From positions 1-64,000 of the forward strand of contig NZ_PDHO01000010.1 in the NCBI RefSeq assembly GCF_002887815.1: a DNA stretch of 64,000 nucleotides, given 5' to 3'. Source of the DNA: Mycobacterium sp. ENV421. Its GTDB lineage: Bacteria > Actinomycetota > Actinomycetes > Mycobacteriales > Mycobacteriaceae. Positions within the stretch are counted from its first letter, which is position 1, and each line of letters starts with the position of its first letter. The position numbers and the translations under genes are program-made. This document shows positions 7,812 through 17,605 of the stretch, piece after piece. A model generated the notes under the pieces. It saw only the letters and a list, made by a program, of their open reading frames with translations. It was not told where the DNA came from and did not search any database.

Positions 7812-9083
7812 ATGCGGATTGCGTTGCTGTCCTACCGCAGCAAAACCCACTGTGGCGGGCAGGGCGTCTACGTCCGGCACCTGAGCCGCGGACTGGTCGA
7901 ACTCGGCCATGACGTCGAGGTGTTCTCGGGTCAGCCCTACCCCGAGATCCTCGACCCGCGGGTTCGGCTGACCAAGGTTCCCAGCCTGGACCTCTACCGG
8001 GAACCCGACCCGTTCCGCGTGCCACACCCCAGCGAGATCCGTGACCGCTTCGACGCACTAGAACTGGCCACGATGTGGACATCCGGCTTCCCCGAACCTC
8101 GCACCTTCAGCCTGCGCGCCGCCCGGCTGCTGGCCGCCCGCCTCGGCGAGTTCGACGTGGTGCACGACAACCAGTGCCTGGGCACCGGCCTGCTCCGCAT
8201 CGCCGACATGGGTCTGCCCGTCGTGGCCACCGTGCACCATCCGATCACCCGGGACCGCGTTCTCGACCTCGCTGCGGCCAAATGGTGGCGAAAGCCGTTG
8301 GTGCACAGGTGGTATGGCTTCGCGCAGATGCAGAAGAAAGTCGCCCGCCGTATTCCCGACCTGCTCACCGTGTCATCGTCGTCGGCCACCGATATCGCCG
8401 ACGATTTCGGCGTGAGCCCACAGCAGTTGCGCGTGGTGCCGCTCGGGGTGGACACCGAACTGTTCAAGCCCTCGGACGCCCCGCGGGTCCCAGGCCGCAT
8501 CATCGCGATCTCTAGCGCGGATCGTCCGTTGAAGGGCATCGGGCACCTGCTCAACGCAGTGGCCAAGCTGCGCACCGAGCACGACCTCGAGTTGCAACTG
8601 GTCGCCAAACTGGAGCCCAACGGGCCGACCGAGAAGCTGATCGCCGAATTGGGTATCAGCGATATCGTGCACACCTCCAGCGGCTTGTCCGACGAGGAGC
8701 TCGCCGGGCTGTTCGCCTCGGCTGAAATCGCCTGCATCCCCTCGCTTTACGAAGGTTTCTCCCTGCCCGCGGTGGAGGCCATGGCCAGCGGCACCCCCAT
8801 TGTGGCGAGTCGGGCCGGCGCGCTGCCGGAGGTCCTGGGCCCCGACGGTGAGTGCGCCGACTTGGTGACACCGGGCGACGTCACGGAGCTGACCGCCGCG
8901 CTCGGCCGGCTGCTGGAATCCCCCGCCCGCCGTCAGTGGCTGGGCACCGCGGGCCGGCGCCGTGCGCTCGACGTGTTCAGCTGGGAGTCGGTGGCCGCTC
9001 AGACCGTCCGGGTCTACGAGCAGGCGATCGCCCGGACCGGGCGCGTGACCACCTCTGTCGAGGCGGTGGACGAATCATGCTGA
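7812..9083 (+). CDS. GT4-type glycosyltransferase
   Basis: Cytoplasmic retaining glycosyltransferase of the GT-B fold, family GT4, 423 aa. The N-terminal glycine-rich loop is visible (KTHCGGQGVYV), and the C-terminal nucleotide-sugar domain has VVPLGVDTELF and the GT4 EX7E motif (EGFSLPAVEAMASG, about residue 313). Donor and acceptor are unknown. ATG 7812 is chosen over GTG 7806 because AGGAG at 7800-7804 is 7 nt from the ATG but only 1 nt from the GTG. It is the first gene of a three-gene operon and overlaps the methyltransferase gene by 7 bp. Control by the downstream TetR is suggested by the shared site at its promoter. Confidence 0.85.
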   Translation: MRIALLSYRSKTHCGGQGVYVRHLSRGLVELGHDVEVFSGQPYPEILDPRVRLTKVPSLDLYREPDPFRVPHPSEIRDRFDALELATMWTSGFPEPRTFSLRAARLLAARLGEFDVVHDNQCLGTGLLRIADMGLPVVATVHHPITRDRVLDLAAAKWWRKPLVHRWYGFAQMQKKVARRIPDLLTVSSSSATDIADDFGVSPQQLRVVPLGVDTELFKPSDAPRVPGRIIAISSADRPLKGIGHLLNAVAKLRTEHDLELQLVAKLEPNGPTEKLIAELGISDIVHTSSGLSDEELAGLFASAEIACIPSLYEGFSLPAVEAMASGTPIVASRAGALPEVLGPDGECADLVTPGDVTELTAALGRLLESPARRQWLGTAGRRRALDVFSWESVAAQTVRVYEQAIARTGRVTTSVEAVDESC

Positions 9084-9791
9084 CCGTCGACTATGACCGG
9101 CTCGCTGTCGGACTGGGAACCAAGGTTATCGACGTCGGTGCGGGCGCCGGCCGGCACAGCTACGAGGCCTACCGGCGCGGCGCCGATGTGATCGCCTTCG
9201 ATATGGACGCCGAAGGACTTGCCGAAGTCGACACCTTGCTGCAGGCCATGGGCGAGGCCGGCGAGGCACCCGCATCGGCCAAGGCTCAGGTCGTGGTCGG
9301 CGATGCGCTGGCGTTGCCCTACCCGGATGGCGAATTCGACGTGGTGATCGCCTCGGAGATCCTGGAGCACATCCCCTCCGACGACACCGCAATCGCCGAG
9401 CTGATTCGCGTGCTCAAGCCCGGCGGCAAGCTCGCGGTGACGGTGCCGCGGTGGCTGCCCGAGAAGATCTGCTGGCTGCTGTCCGACGAATACCACGCCA
9501 ACGAGGGCGGCCACATCCGGATCTACAAGGCCGACGAACTGCGCGACAAACTGGTTCGCGGTGGCCTGGAGTTCACCCACTCCCATCACGCGCACGCCCT
9601 GCACTCACCGTTCTGGTGGCTCAAATGTGCGGTCGGCGTGGAGAAGCCGAACCACCCGGCCGTCAAGGCGTATCACCAGCTGCTGGTGTGGGACATGATG
9701 TCGCAGCCGGCGCTGACCAGACTGGCCGAATCCGCGCTCAATCCGCTGGTCGGCAAGAGTGTGGCCCTCTACTTCGAGAAGCCGTTGACGA

Positions 9792-9808
<17 letters not shown>
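9077..9808 (+). CDS. Class I SAM-dependent methyltransferase (Methyltransf_11 type)
   Basis: A 243-aa methyltransferase with the SAM-binding motif I near its start (VIDVGAGAGRHSYEA, about residues 17-31), an acidic ribose-binding motif (FDMDAEG) and a motif IV/post-I segment (FDVVIASEILEHIPSD). The size and pattern fit small-molecule or lipid O-, N- or C-methyltransferases. The ATG at 9077 overlaps the glycosyltransferase stop; the open frame further upstream is a shadow of that gene. The next gene overlaps its 3' end by 17 bp, so the three genes are probably translationally coupled and act in one pathway, perhaps methylating a sugar or aglycone made by the glycosyltransferase. Confidence 0.85.
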
Positions 9809-11547
<1,739 letters not shown>

Positions 11548-11580
11548 GCCCTTACGCATGGTCCATGGCCAGCGCGCACC

Positions 11581-11609
11581 TTGTCGGTGCAGGTCAGTTG
11601 TAGTAGCGT
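11581..11609 (+). promoter_or_regulatory. Promoter of the TetR gene
   Basis: TTGTCG (11581-11586), a 17-nt spacer and TAGCGT (11604-11609) make a plausible sigma-70-like promoter. The start codon GTG 11618 lies 8 nt after the -10 box, so the transcript is probably leaderless. Confidence 0.5.
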
Positions 11610-11624
11610 CCGGACATGTGTCTG
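11610..11624. promoter_or_regulatory. Candidate TetR operator, copy 2 (autoregulation)
   Basis: CCGGACATGTGTCTG follows the -10 box and overlaps the GTG start of the TetR gene. Its reverse complement matches the site at 7699-7713 in 14 of 15 positions. Both copies sit at the same place relative to their -10 box, which supports one repressor controlling itself and the operon. Confidence 0.55.
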
Positions 11625-12196
11625 ATCCGGTAGCTCGGGAATCAACGCGACGCCGGTTGACCGCAAAGCAGGCCGCTACAGTGGACCGCTTGGGTCGCGC
11701 CGCGGTCGAGGTGCTGAGCCGAGAAGGTTTCTCCGGGCTGACGATCCGGATGGTCGCGGCCGAGGCCGGGGTCGGCGCGGCCACCGCCTACACGTACTTC
11801 TCGTCGAAAGAGCATCTTGTCGCCGAGGTGTTCTGGCGCCGCCTGGCCTCGACACCGGCACCGCCGGACGACTCCCCCGACCCGGTCGATCGCGTGGTCG
11901 GCGTGCTTCGGCATATCGCACTTCTGGTGGCCGACGAGCCGGAATTGGCAGGCGCGGTCACCACCGCTCTGCTCGGCAAGGATCCCGATGTCGAGCATCT
12001 GCGGTTCCGGATCGGCCGTGAGATTCACCAGCGGCTCAGCACAGCCCTTGGGGCACAATGCGATTCGGATGCGGATGTCATCGAGTCGCTCGAGCAGCTC
12101 TACGCGGGCGCGCTGGTGCGGGCCGGCATGGGCTACGCGTCCTACACCGAGATCGCCAGCCGGCTCGAGGCGTCCGCGCGCCTGCTGCTGACCTGA
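11618..12196 (+). CDS. TetR/AcrR family transcriptional regulator
   Basis: A 192-aa regulator. The N-terminal helix-turn-helix is clear (GLTIRMVAAEAGVGAATAYTYFSSKEHL, beginning about residue 35, here quoted in part as VGAATAYTYFSSKEHL). The C-terminal two thirds are helical ligand-binding sequence. GTG 11618 is chosen: the frame is open from 11558, but the promoter TTGTCG-17-TAGCGT lies inside that extension and the HTH spacing is normal from the GTG. It closes the glycosyltransferase/methyltransferase cluster and probably controls it. The ligand is unknown. Confidence 0.85.
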   Translation: MSDPVARESTRRRLTAKQAATVDRLGRAAVEVLSREGFSGLTIRMVAAEAGVGAATAYTYFSSKEHLVAEVFWRRLASTPAPPDDSPDPVDRVVGVLRHIALLVADEPELAGAVTTALLGKDPDVEHLRFRIGREIHQRLSTALGAQCDSDADVIESLEQLYAGALVRAGMGYASYTEIASRLEASARLLLT

Positions 12197-12230
12197 TTCG
12201 CCTGTGACTGCGGTCTCAAAACCGTTGGAC

Positions 12231-12248
12231 GGGCCTTTGATCCGGCCC
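12231..12248 (+). terminator. Possible weak hairpin after the TetR gene
   Basis: GGGCC (12231-12235) and GGCCC (12244-12248) can pair around an 8-nt loop, 35 bp after the TetR stop. There is no T-run, so this may be an incidental GC hairpin. Confidence 0.25.
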
Positions 12249-12331
12249 TGACGGGTACGCGACACCATTCGAGGCGCGTGTGCGCCGCCGCCCGACGACG
12301 AAGTCTTCGATCCCGGGAGTGATGCCAGCTT

Positions 12332-13585
12332 ATGCCCGAACACACCGAATTGAACTCCGCCACCAACCTCGCGATCTCGGCCGTCTGGATGGGCGGCTCG
12401 GTCGTCGTGGCGTATGTGGCCGCGATGTTGCTCTCGTGGGCGCTCCAGCGGCTCGGCCGACGAAGCGAGCTACTCGCGGACGTGGCGCGGCTGACCCGCG
12501 GTCCGGCTCGGGCAACCCTGGTGATGATCGCGGCGCTGACCGCGTTCGACCGGGTGACGGGCTCAGACGCACCCTGGCGGGGGATGGTCCACCAGATCCT
12601 GGTGATCCTGCTGATCGCCGCCATGACATGGGTGGTCAGCAGTCTCGTCATGGTCGCCGAACAGCGGGTGATCGCCCGTTTCGGGGGTGGTGACGCCCAG
12701 ATGACCGATGCTGATCGCCACCGCCGCAAAATCCGGACACAGGTCACGCTGCTGCGACGCATCGCGGTTGCCGTGGTGGTCCTGATCGGCACCGCGGCCG
12801 CGCTGATGACGTTCCCATCGTTCGTCGACCTCGGCCGAACACTGTTCGCCTCTGCGGGCGTGCTGTCAGTGGTCGCCGGCCTGGCGGCGCAAACCTCTTT
12901 GGGAGCGGCATTCGCCGGCATCCAGATCGCGTTCTCCGATGCGATTCGGGTCGGCGACGTCGTCGTCCTCGAAGAGGAATGGGGGCGCATCGAAGAGATC
13001 ACGCTGACCTATGTGGTCGTGCACCTGTGGGATGAGCGTCGGCTGGTACTGCCCTGCACCTATTTCACGACGACGCCCTTCCAGAACTGGACCCGACAGG
13101 CCACCGAATTGCTCGGCACGGCCGAACTCGACGTCGACTTCACCGTCCCACTGGACGGCATGCGCGCCGAACTGGATCGGTTGCTGTCGGCAAGTGACCT
13201 GTGGGACGGACGTGTCGGCGTCCTTCAAGTGACCGATGCGGTCGGTGGTCATCTGCGGGTCCGAATGCTGGTCAGTGCCGCCAACGCCGGTGCACTCTTC
13301 GATTTGCGATGCGCGGTGCGGGAAGGCATGGTCCGATGGCTGCAGGGCACCAATCCGGGCGCTCTGCCGCGCTGGCGGGTAGAGCAGTTTCGCGGCGCGC
13401 CCGACAACCTTCAGACGCACCAATCGATGGGCCCTGGCGGCCGCGTCGACTCCACGTTGTTCACCGGCAGCCCGCAAGCCGAGCGGCGTGGACGCGCATT
13501 CGAGGGCCCCGGACCGGAAGCACTGGCCGAGCGTGCCGAATCGACTCATCTGGCCCACGCGACGACCAACAACGACGACTCGTAG
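12332..13585 (+). CDS. MscS-family mechanosensitive ion channel
   Basis: A 417-aa inner-membrane channel that would release solutes on hypo-osmotic shock. About four to five transmembrane helices come first; the pore-lining helix and start of the beta domain are visible as VVAGLAAQTSLGAAFAG followed by IQIAFSDAIRVGDVV (about residues 188-220), typical of MscS. The cytoplasmic domain follows, ending in a hydrophilic tail of about 60 residues. The ATG at 12332 is used; no strong ribosome site is near. A DUF6328 remnant follows immediately in the same frame after the TAG stop. Confidence 0.85.
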   Translation: MPEHTELNSATNLAISAVWMGGSVVVAYVAAMLLSWALQRLGRRSELLADVARLTRGPARATLVMIAALTAFDRVTGSDAPWRGMVHQILVILLIAAMTWVVSSLVMVAEQRVIARFGGGDAQMTDADRHRRKIRTQVTLLRRIAVAVVVLIGTAAALMTFPSFVDLGRTLFASAGVLSVVAGLAAQTSLGAAFAGIQIAFSDAIRVGDVVVLEEEWGRIEEITLTYVVVHLWDERRLVLPCTYFTTTPFQNWTRQATELLGTAELDVDFTVPLDGMRAELDRLLSASDLWDGRVGVLQVTDAVGGHLRVRMLVSAANAGALFDLRCAVREGMVRWLQGTNPGALPRWRVEQFRGAPDNLQTHQSMGPGGRVDSTLFTGSPQAERRGRAFEGPGPEALAERAESTHLAHATTNNDDS

Positions 13586-13615
13586 GCGACGGTCCAGCTG
13601 GTCGCACCCGTCGGC

Positions 13616-13849
13616 ATGCACCGGATGGTGTTCCGCACGCACCGGCTGCATCCCCTGGTCGCGATCGCGCACCGCTTCGCGTTCTGTGGGCTCCTGCTGC
13701 TGGGCGCCGCGCTCACCGGCGTGGCCGTCGTGGTGTTCGGGACGGTGCTCGGTGACGGGGCCGGAGTCTTCGCCGGGATCGTGACGGCCGTGGTGATGCT
13801 GGCGGCTTGCGTGGTGTTCCCGCCGTGGATGCGCCGCCTCGACGGCTGA
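13616..13849 (+). CDS. Small membrane protein, probable C-terminal remnant of a DUF6328-type gene
   Basis: A 77-aa product with two hydrophobic helices (AFCGLLLLGAALTGVAVVVF and GIVTAVVMLAACVVF). The beginning HRMVFRTHRLHPLVAIAHRF matches the middle of DUF6328 proteins, which are about twice as long. In-frame sequence with the same family character (VQLVAPVG) continues upstream to 13586, directly after the MscS stop and in the MscS frame. This suggests that a deletion removed the 5' half of a DUF6328 gene. It may still be translated from ATG 13616, or may be a pseudogene. Confidence 0.5.
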   Translation: MHRMVFRTHRLHPLVAIAHRFAFCGLLLLGAALTGVAVVVFGTVLGDGAGVFAGIVTAVVMLAACVVFPPWMRRLDG

Positions 13850-13892
13850 GCCTCCGGGTTTGACAGGCGAGCCGGTTGGGAACACCGGCGCC

Positions 13893-14810
13893 ATGTTGAT
13901 TCGCAGAGTTGCCCGGCCAATGTTGGCAGCGGTGTTCATCGGCCAGGGATTCGAAGCGCTCAAAAGCCCGAAGCCGGCCGCCGAAGCGGCCCGCCCGGCG
14001 CTCGAAGGTTTGCAGAAGCTTCCCGAACCGGTCAGCGCCAATGTGCCCAGCGATCCGGAGACGCTGGCGAAGATCACCGCCGCCGTTCAGATCGGCGGCG
14101 GCCTGCTTCTCGCGTCGGGTCGTCTGCCCCGGGTGGCCTCAGCGGCGTTGGCGGTCACCGTGATTCCTGCCAACCTCGGTGCACACATGTTCTGGGATGA
14201 GCCCGACCAACAACTCAAGGCCGAGAAGCGCCGGGCGTTCCTTACCGATATGAGCCTGCTCGGTGGTTTGATCATCGCCTCGGCCGACACCGCCGGGAAG
14301 CCGTCGCTGGGCTGGCGTGGACGCCGCGCGGCCCGCAAGGTCAGCGAAGCTGTCTCGAGCAGCCTGCCCGGCTCGAGCCACAGCCTGCTGGACAACGATC
14401 TGCTGGATCGGGTCGGCCCCAAGGTGGGCCACGGCCTACAGGTCGGCGCCGAGCGTGGGCGTGAGCTGGCGCTGACCGCCGGTGAGCGCGCTACTCCGCT
14501 GTTGGAGACGGCACGTAAGCGCAGCGCCGAGTTCGCCGAGATCGCCCGTGAGCGTGGCGCCGAACTGGCCGAGATCGCCAGTGAGCGCAGCGCCGAACTG
14601 GCCGACGTCGCCCGCAAGCGCGGCGCGGATTTCGCTGATATCGCCGGTGAGCGCGGCGCGGAGCTGGCCGACGTCGCCCGCAAGCGCGGCGCCGAGTTCG
14701 TCGACGTCGCGAGGGATCAGAGTGGTGAACTCGTCGACACCACACGCGCACGGGCACGCAAGGCCAACAAGAAAGCCAAGAAGGAAGCCAAGAAACTGGC
14801 CAAGCGCTGA
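13893..14810 (+). CDS. DoxX-like membrane protein with 11-residue-repeat tail
   Basis: A 305-aa protein. Residues 1 to about 135 form a DoxX-type membrane domain (RRVARPMLAAVFIGQGFEAL, the QIGGGLLLASGRLP helix, and LLGGLIIA). From about residue 205 a hydrophilic tail consists of seven 11-residue units of the type A-E-I-A-x-E-R-x-A-E-L, ending in a lysine-rich tail (KKAKKEAKKLAKR). Hendecad repeats form long straight helices or coiled coils, as in LEA and lipid-droplet proteins, so the tail may bind membrane or polymerise. ATG 13893 is chosen because MLIRRVARP is the usual DoxX-like beginning; the ORF is open from 13860. DoxX proteins act in redox homeostasis in mycobacteria; the role of the tail is unknown. 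Confidence 0.75.
   Translation: MLIRRVARPMLAAVFIGQGFEALKSPKPAAEAARPALEGLQKLPEPVSANVPSDPETLAKITAAVQIGGGLLLASGRLPRVASAALAVTVIPANLGAHMFWDEPDQQLKAEKRRAFLTDMSLLGGLIIASADTAGKPSLGWRGRRAARKVSEAVSSSLPGSSHSLLDNDLLDRVGPKVGHGLQVGAERGRELALTAGERATPLLETARKRSAEFAEIARERGAELAEIASERSAELADVARKRGADFADIAGERGAELADVARKRGAEFVDVARDQSGELVDTTRARARKANKKAKKEAKKLAKR
14518..14745 (+). repeat. 33-bp coding repeats (11-residue hendecads)
   Basis: About seven imperfect 33-bp units inside the DoxX-like gene, recognisable by recurring GAGCTGGCCGA and CGCGGCGC words. They encode alternating ARERGAEL, ASERSAEL and ARKRGAEF units. The frame is kept throughout, so selection acts on the protein repeat. Unit number could vary between strains by slippage. 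Confidence 0.75.
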
Positions 14811-14847
14811 GGCTCGTCGATCGCACCGCGGGCGTAGCCCCTGCTGT

Positions 14848-14877
14848 GTCCGGCCCGGAGGGTAGATTGGGCCGGAC
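14848..14877 (+). terminator. Perfect 9-bp stem-loop between the DoxX-like and RDD genes
   Basis: GTCCGGCCC (14848-14856) and GGGCCGGAC (14869-14877) pair perfectly around a 12-nt loop, followed by TTATTT. It lies 38 bp after the DoxX-like stop and could end that transcript. The loop contains TAGATT, a possible -10 box for the RDD gene, so the element might instead be an operator. Both readings are inferences. Confidence 0.45.
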
Positions 14878-14901
14878 TTATTTCAGCGGGAGGAGCAAGC
14901 A

Positions 14902-15534
14902 ATGACCACCGGTGACAACGATCCGAACGCGTACGGTCCGCCCGGGGGTTATCCCCCGCCACCTCCGACGGGACAGCCGGGGAGTTATCCGCCGCCGCCC
15001 TCGGGATATCCCCCGCCACCGCCCGGGCAGCCCGGTGGGTACGCCCCGCCCCCGCAGAATTTCTACGGTCAGCCGAGTTACGGCGGCGGCTTTCCGCCGC
15101 CGATGCCTGCCAGTGGCCAGCCGGGCGGGCTGGGCATTCGGTTCGCCGCGCGTCTGATCGACGGCATCATTGTCGGCATCGTGTCCTTCGTGCTGGCCTT
15201 GCTGCTCGATGCCACCAGCAACATCCTTGTGACAGGGCTGTTTTCGGGCGTGCTGACGTTTGCGTACTTCGTGGTTTTCGAGGTGACTCAGGGCTGGACT
15301 CCGGCCAAGAAGATCCTGGGCTTGAGCGTGCACGGCCCCGGGGGCGCACCCAAGCCGACCGCCCAGCAGTCGGCGATCCGTAACTCGTTCACGCTGCTGT
15401 CGGTGATCCCCTACATCGGCGGTCTGTTGGGCGTCATCGCCTACATCGTGATCGCGGTGACGATCAACGGCAGCCCGACCAAGCAGGGCAAGCACGACGA
15501 ACTCGCCGGCGGAACCCAGGTCGTCAAGGCCTGA
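14902..15534 (+). CDS. RDD family membrane protein with proline-rich N-terminus
   Basis: A 210-aa protein. Residues 1-75 are rich in Pro, Gly and Tyr (repeats of YPPPPP/GQPG), typical of mycobacterial envelope and division-associated proteins. The RDD domain follows (GIRFAARLIDGIIVGIV with its Arg and Asp-Asp-type residues), with about three membrane helices (around residues 88-105, 110-125 and 168-185). RDD proteins include transporters for ions or compatible solutes, but most are uncharacterised. A good ribosome site, GGGAGGAG, lies just before the ATG. Confidence 0.8.
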   Translation: MTTGDNDPNAYGPPGGYPPPPPTGQPGSYPPPPSGYPPPPPGQPGGYAPPPQNFYGQPSYGGGFPPPMPASGQPGGLGIRFAARLIDGIIVGIVSFVLALLLDATSNILVTGLFSGVLTFAYFVVFEVTQGWTPAKKILGLSVHGPGGAPKPTAQQSAIRNSFTLLSVIPYIGGLLGVIAYIVIAVTINGSPTKQGKHDELAGGTQVVKA

Positions 15535-15544
15535 CCGCCCGCGA

Positions 15545-16990
15545 TCAGATCACCAGACCGAGCAGCAGGACGACGATCAGGCCGGTCACTGACAGCACCG
15601 TCTCCATCAGTGACCAGGTCTTGATCGTCTGACCCACGGTGATCCGGAAATACTGGTTGACCAACCAGAATCCGGCGTCGTTCACGTGGGAGAAGAACAG
15701 CGAACCGGCTCCCACGGCCAGCACGACCAGCGATACCTCACTGTTGCCGAGGCCTTCCACCAACTGGAGCACCAGCGCGGAGGCGGTGATGGTGGCGACC
15801 GTCGCGGAGCCCGTCGCCAGCCGGATCAACACGGCCAGCACCCAGGCCAGCAGGATCACCGAGACGTTGGCGGTCTTGGCCCAGTCGGCCAAGAGTGTGC
15901 CGATGCCGCTGTCGACGAGGACCTGTTTGAAACCGCCACCCGCGGCGACGATCAGGATGATGCCGGCCACTGGGGGCAGACCCGATTCGACGCATTTCAT
16001 CACCTCGGAACGGCTCATGCCCGCGCCGCCACCGAGGGTGAAGATACCGACGATCACCGCGATCAACAGCGCGACCAGCGGGGTACCAAGAACGTCGAAA
16101 GCGACTCGGAACCATTGGTTCTCGTCGTCGATGAAGATGTCGACGAGTGCCTTGCCGAGCATCAGCACGACGGGGAGCAGCACGCTGAACATGGTCACGC
16201 CGAACGACGGCCGGCGGCTACCGCGGTTCTCGTCGGGAATGACCTCGGCCTCCGGGCCGGCAGCGCGTAACGCGGCCGCACCCGAACCGAAGGTGTCGGG
16301 CGCCTCGACCACGACCCAGCGCCCGGCCAGCTTGCCGAACAACGGGCCTGCCACGATGATCGTCGGGATCGCCACTGCCACGCCGAGCGCCAGCGTCAGA
16401 CCGAGGTCGGCGTGCAACAGGCTGATCGCGGTCAGCGGTCCCGGGTGCGGCGGCACGAAGCCGTGCATTGCCGAAAGGCCGGCCAGTGCCGGGATTCCCA
16501 CGGTGATCAGAGACAGCTGGGAGCGCCGCGAGACCAGGTAGATGACGGGCATCAGCAGGACCAGGCCGATCTCGAAGAACATCGGTAGGCCGATGATCGC
16601 ACCCACCAACGCCATCGCCCATGGCAGCGCGCGCGGCGATGCCCGCCCGACGATGGTGTCGACGATTTCGTCCGCGCCACCGGAGTCGGCCAGAAGTTTG
16701 GCGAACATCGCGCCAAGGGCGATCAGGATGCCGACACCCGCGGCGGTGGAACCGAAGCCGTCACTGAAGGATTTCAGCACCTTCTCCAGATTTTCCCCGG
16801 CGACGATTCCGACGGTCAGCGCACCGAAGATCAAGGACAGGAACGGGTGCAGGTGCAACACGGTGATCAGAACGACGATCACCGCGATGCCGGCGAGGAA
16901 GGCCAGGATGAGTTGCCAGCCGGGCGCGACCGGTGTCGCCAGTTTGGGCGCTTCGGCCAGGAGGGTGGCGTGCAGGTTCATCGGCGTCAC
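15545..16990 (-). CDS. gntP: Gluconate:H+ symporter, GntP family
   Basis: A 481-aa transporter with about twelve hydrophobic helices, normal for GntP. It imports gluconate or a related sugar acid by proton symport. Family features are FGSTAAGVGILIALGAMF, the LPMFFEIGLVLLMP helix, and the conserved GFVPPHPGP loop. The GTG start overlaps the gluconokinase stop (GTGA), so the two genes are translationally coupled and supply 6-phosphogluconate to the pentose phosphate pathway. Other aldonates remain possible substrates. Confidence 0.9.
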   Translation of the reverse strand: MTPMNLHATLLAEAPKLATPVAPGWQLILAFLAGIAVIVVLITVLHLHPFLSLIFGALTVGIVAGENLEKVLKSFSDGFGSTAAGVGILIALGAMFAKLLADSGGADEIVDTIVGRASPRALPWAMALVGAIIGLPMFFEIGLVLLMPVIYLVSRRSQLSLITVGIPALAGLSAMHGFVPPHPGPLTAISLLHADLGLTLALGVAVAIPTIIVAGPLFGKLAGRWVVVEAPDTFGSGAAALRAAGPEAEVIPDENRGSRRPSFGVTMFSVLLPVVLMLGKALVDIFIDDENQWFRVAFDVLGTPLVALLIAVIVGIFTLGGGAGMSRSEVMKCVESGLPPVAGIILIVAAGGGFKQVLVDSGIGTLLADWAKTANVSVILLAWVLAVLIRLATGSATVATITASALVLQLVEGLGNSEVSLVVLAVGAGSLFFSHVNDAGFWLVNQYFRITVGQTIKTWSLMETVLSVTGLIVVLLLGLVI

Positions 16991-17481
16991 TTTCCTTCAG
17001 CGTGGGATACGTAGCGGTCGACGATCGAATCGATGCTCTGATCGACGTCGATGCTGATGCCGTCTTCATCGGCATCGAGGGGTTCGAGCGTGTCGAATTG
17101 CGAGGCCAGCAGGCTTGCCGGCATGAAATGGCCTGGCCTGCTTGCCTGTCGGCGAGCGATGACTTCCGCGGTTCCGTTCAAGTGCAGGAACTTCACGTCG
17201 GCGCAGTGCCTGCGGAGCTGATCGCGGTACGCGCGCTTGAGCGCCGAGCAGCTCATCACACCGCCGCCGGGGTGCTCGGCCAGCCACACCCCGATCGCCT
17301 CGAGCCACGGGTAGCGGTCGTCGTCGTCGAGTGGATGGCCCGCGGTCATTTTGGCGATATTGGCGGGCGGGTGAAAGTCGTCGGCGTCGGCGAAAGGCAC
17401 GCGCAGCCGTTGCGCCAACGCAGCGCCGACCGTTGATTTCCCCGAACCGGACACTCCCATGACGACGGTAGGTGAGGTCAT
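16987..17481 (-). CDS. gntK: Gluconokinase, GntK/IdnK type
   Basis: Phosphorylates gluconate to 6-phosphogluconate with ATP. The 164-aa protein has the P-loop GVSGSGKST right after the start, the family segment DADDFHPPANIAKM, the SCSALKRAYRD motif, and SRPGHFMPASLLASQF. Three in-frame starts exist (17520, 17508 and 17481); 17481 is preferred because it places VVMGVSGSGKST close to the N-terminus as in the family. The gene is coupled to gntP and lies divergent from a FadR-type regulator that probably controls both. Confidence 0.88.
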   Translation of the reverse strand: MTSPTVVMGVSGSGKSTVGAALAQRLRVPFADADDFHPPANIAKMTAGHPLDDDDRYPWLEAIGVWLAEHPGGGVMSCSALKRAYRDQLRRHCADVKFLHLNGTAEVIARRQASRPGHFMPASLLASQFDTLEPLDADEDGISIDVDQSIDSIVDRYVSHAEGK

Positions 17482-17605
17482 GCCTGCGTCTACCCTGCTG
17501 TTCGGCATGTCACACAGCATTCATCAATAGTCATATCTTTGCAATACCAAATCGTGATGAATCTGTTTTTAACTCGCCATGGGGTATCTATGACAACATG
17601 TATGA
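17482..17605. promoter_or_regulatory. Divergent AT-rich control region of the gluconate genes
   Basis: This 124-bp interval is clearly richer in A and T than its surroundings, especially 17518-17600. It separates gntK from the divergent FadR-type regulator and must hold both promoters and the regulator site. ATGACAACATGTATG (17590-17604), just before the regulator start, is an imperfect dyad and one candidate site. No -10/-35 pair is convincing enough to name. Confidence 0.4.
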
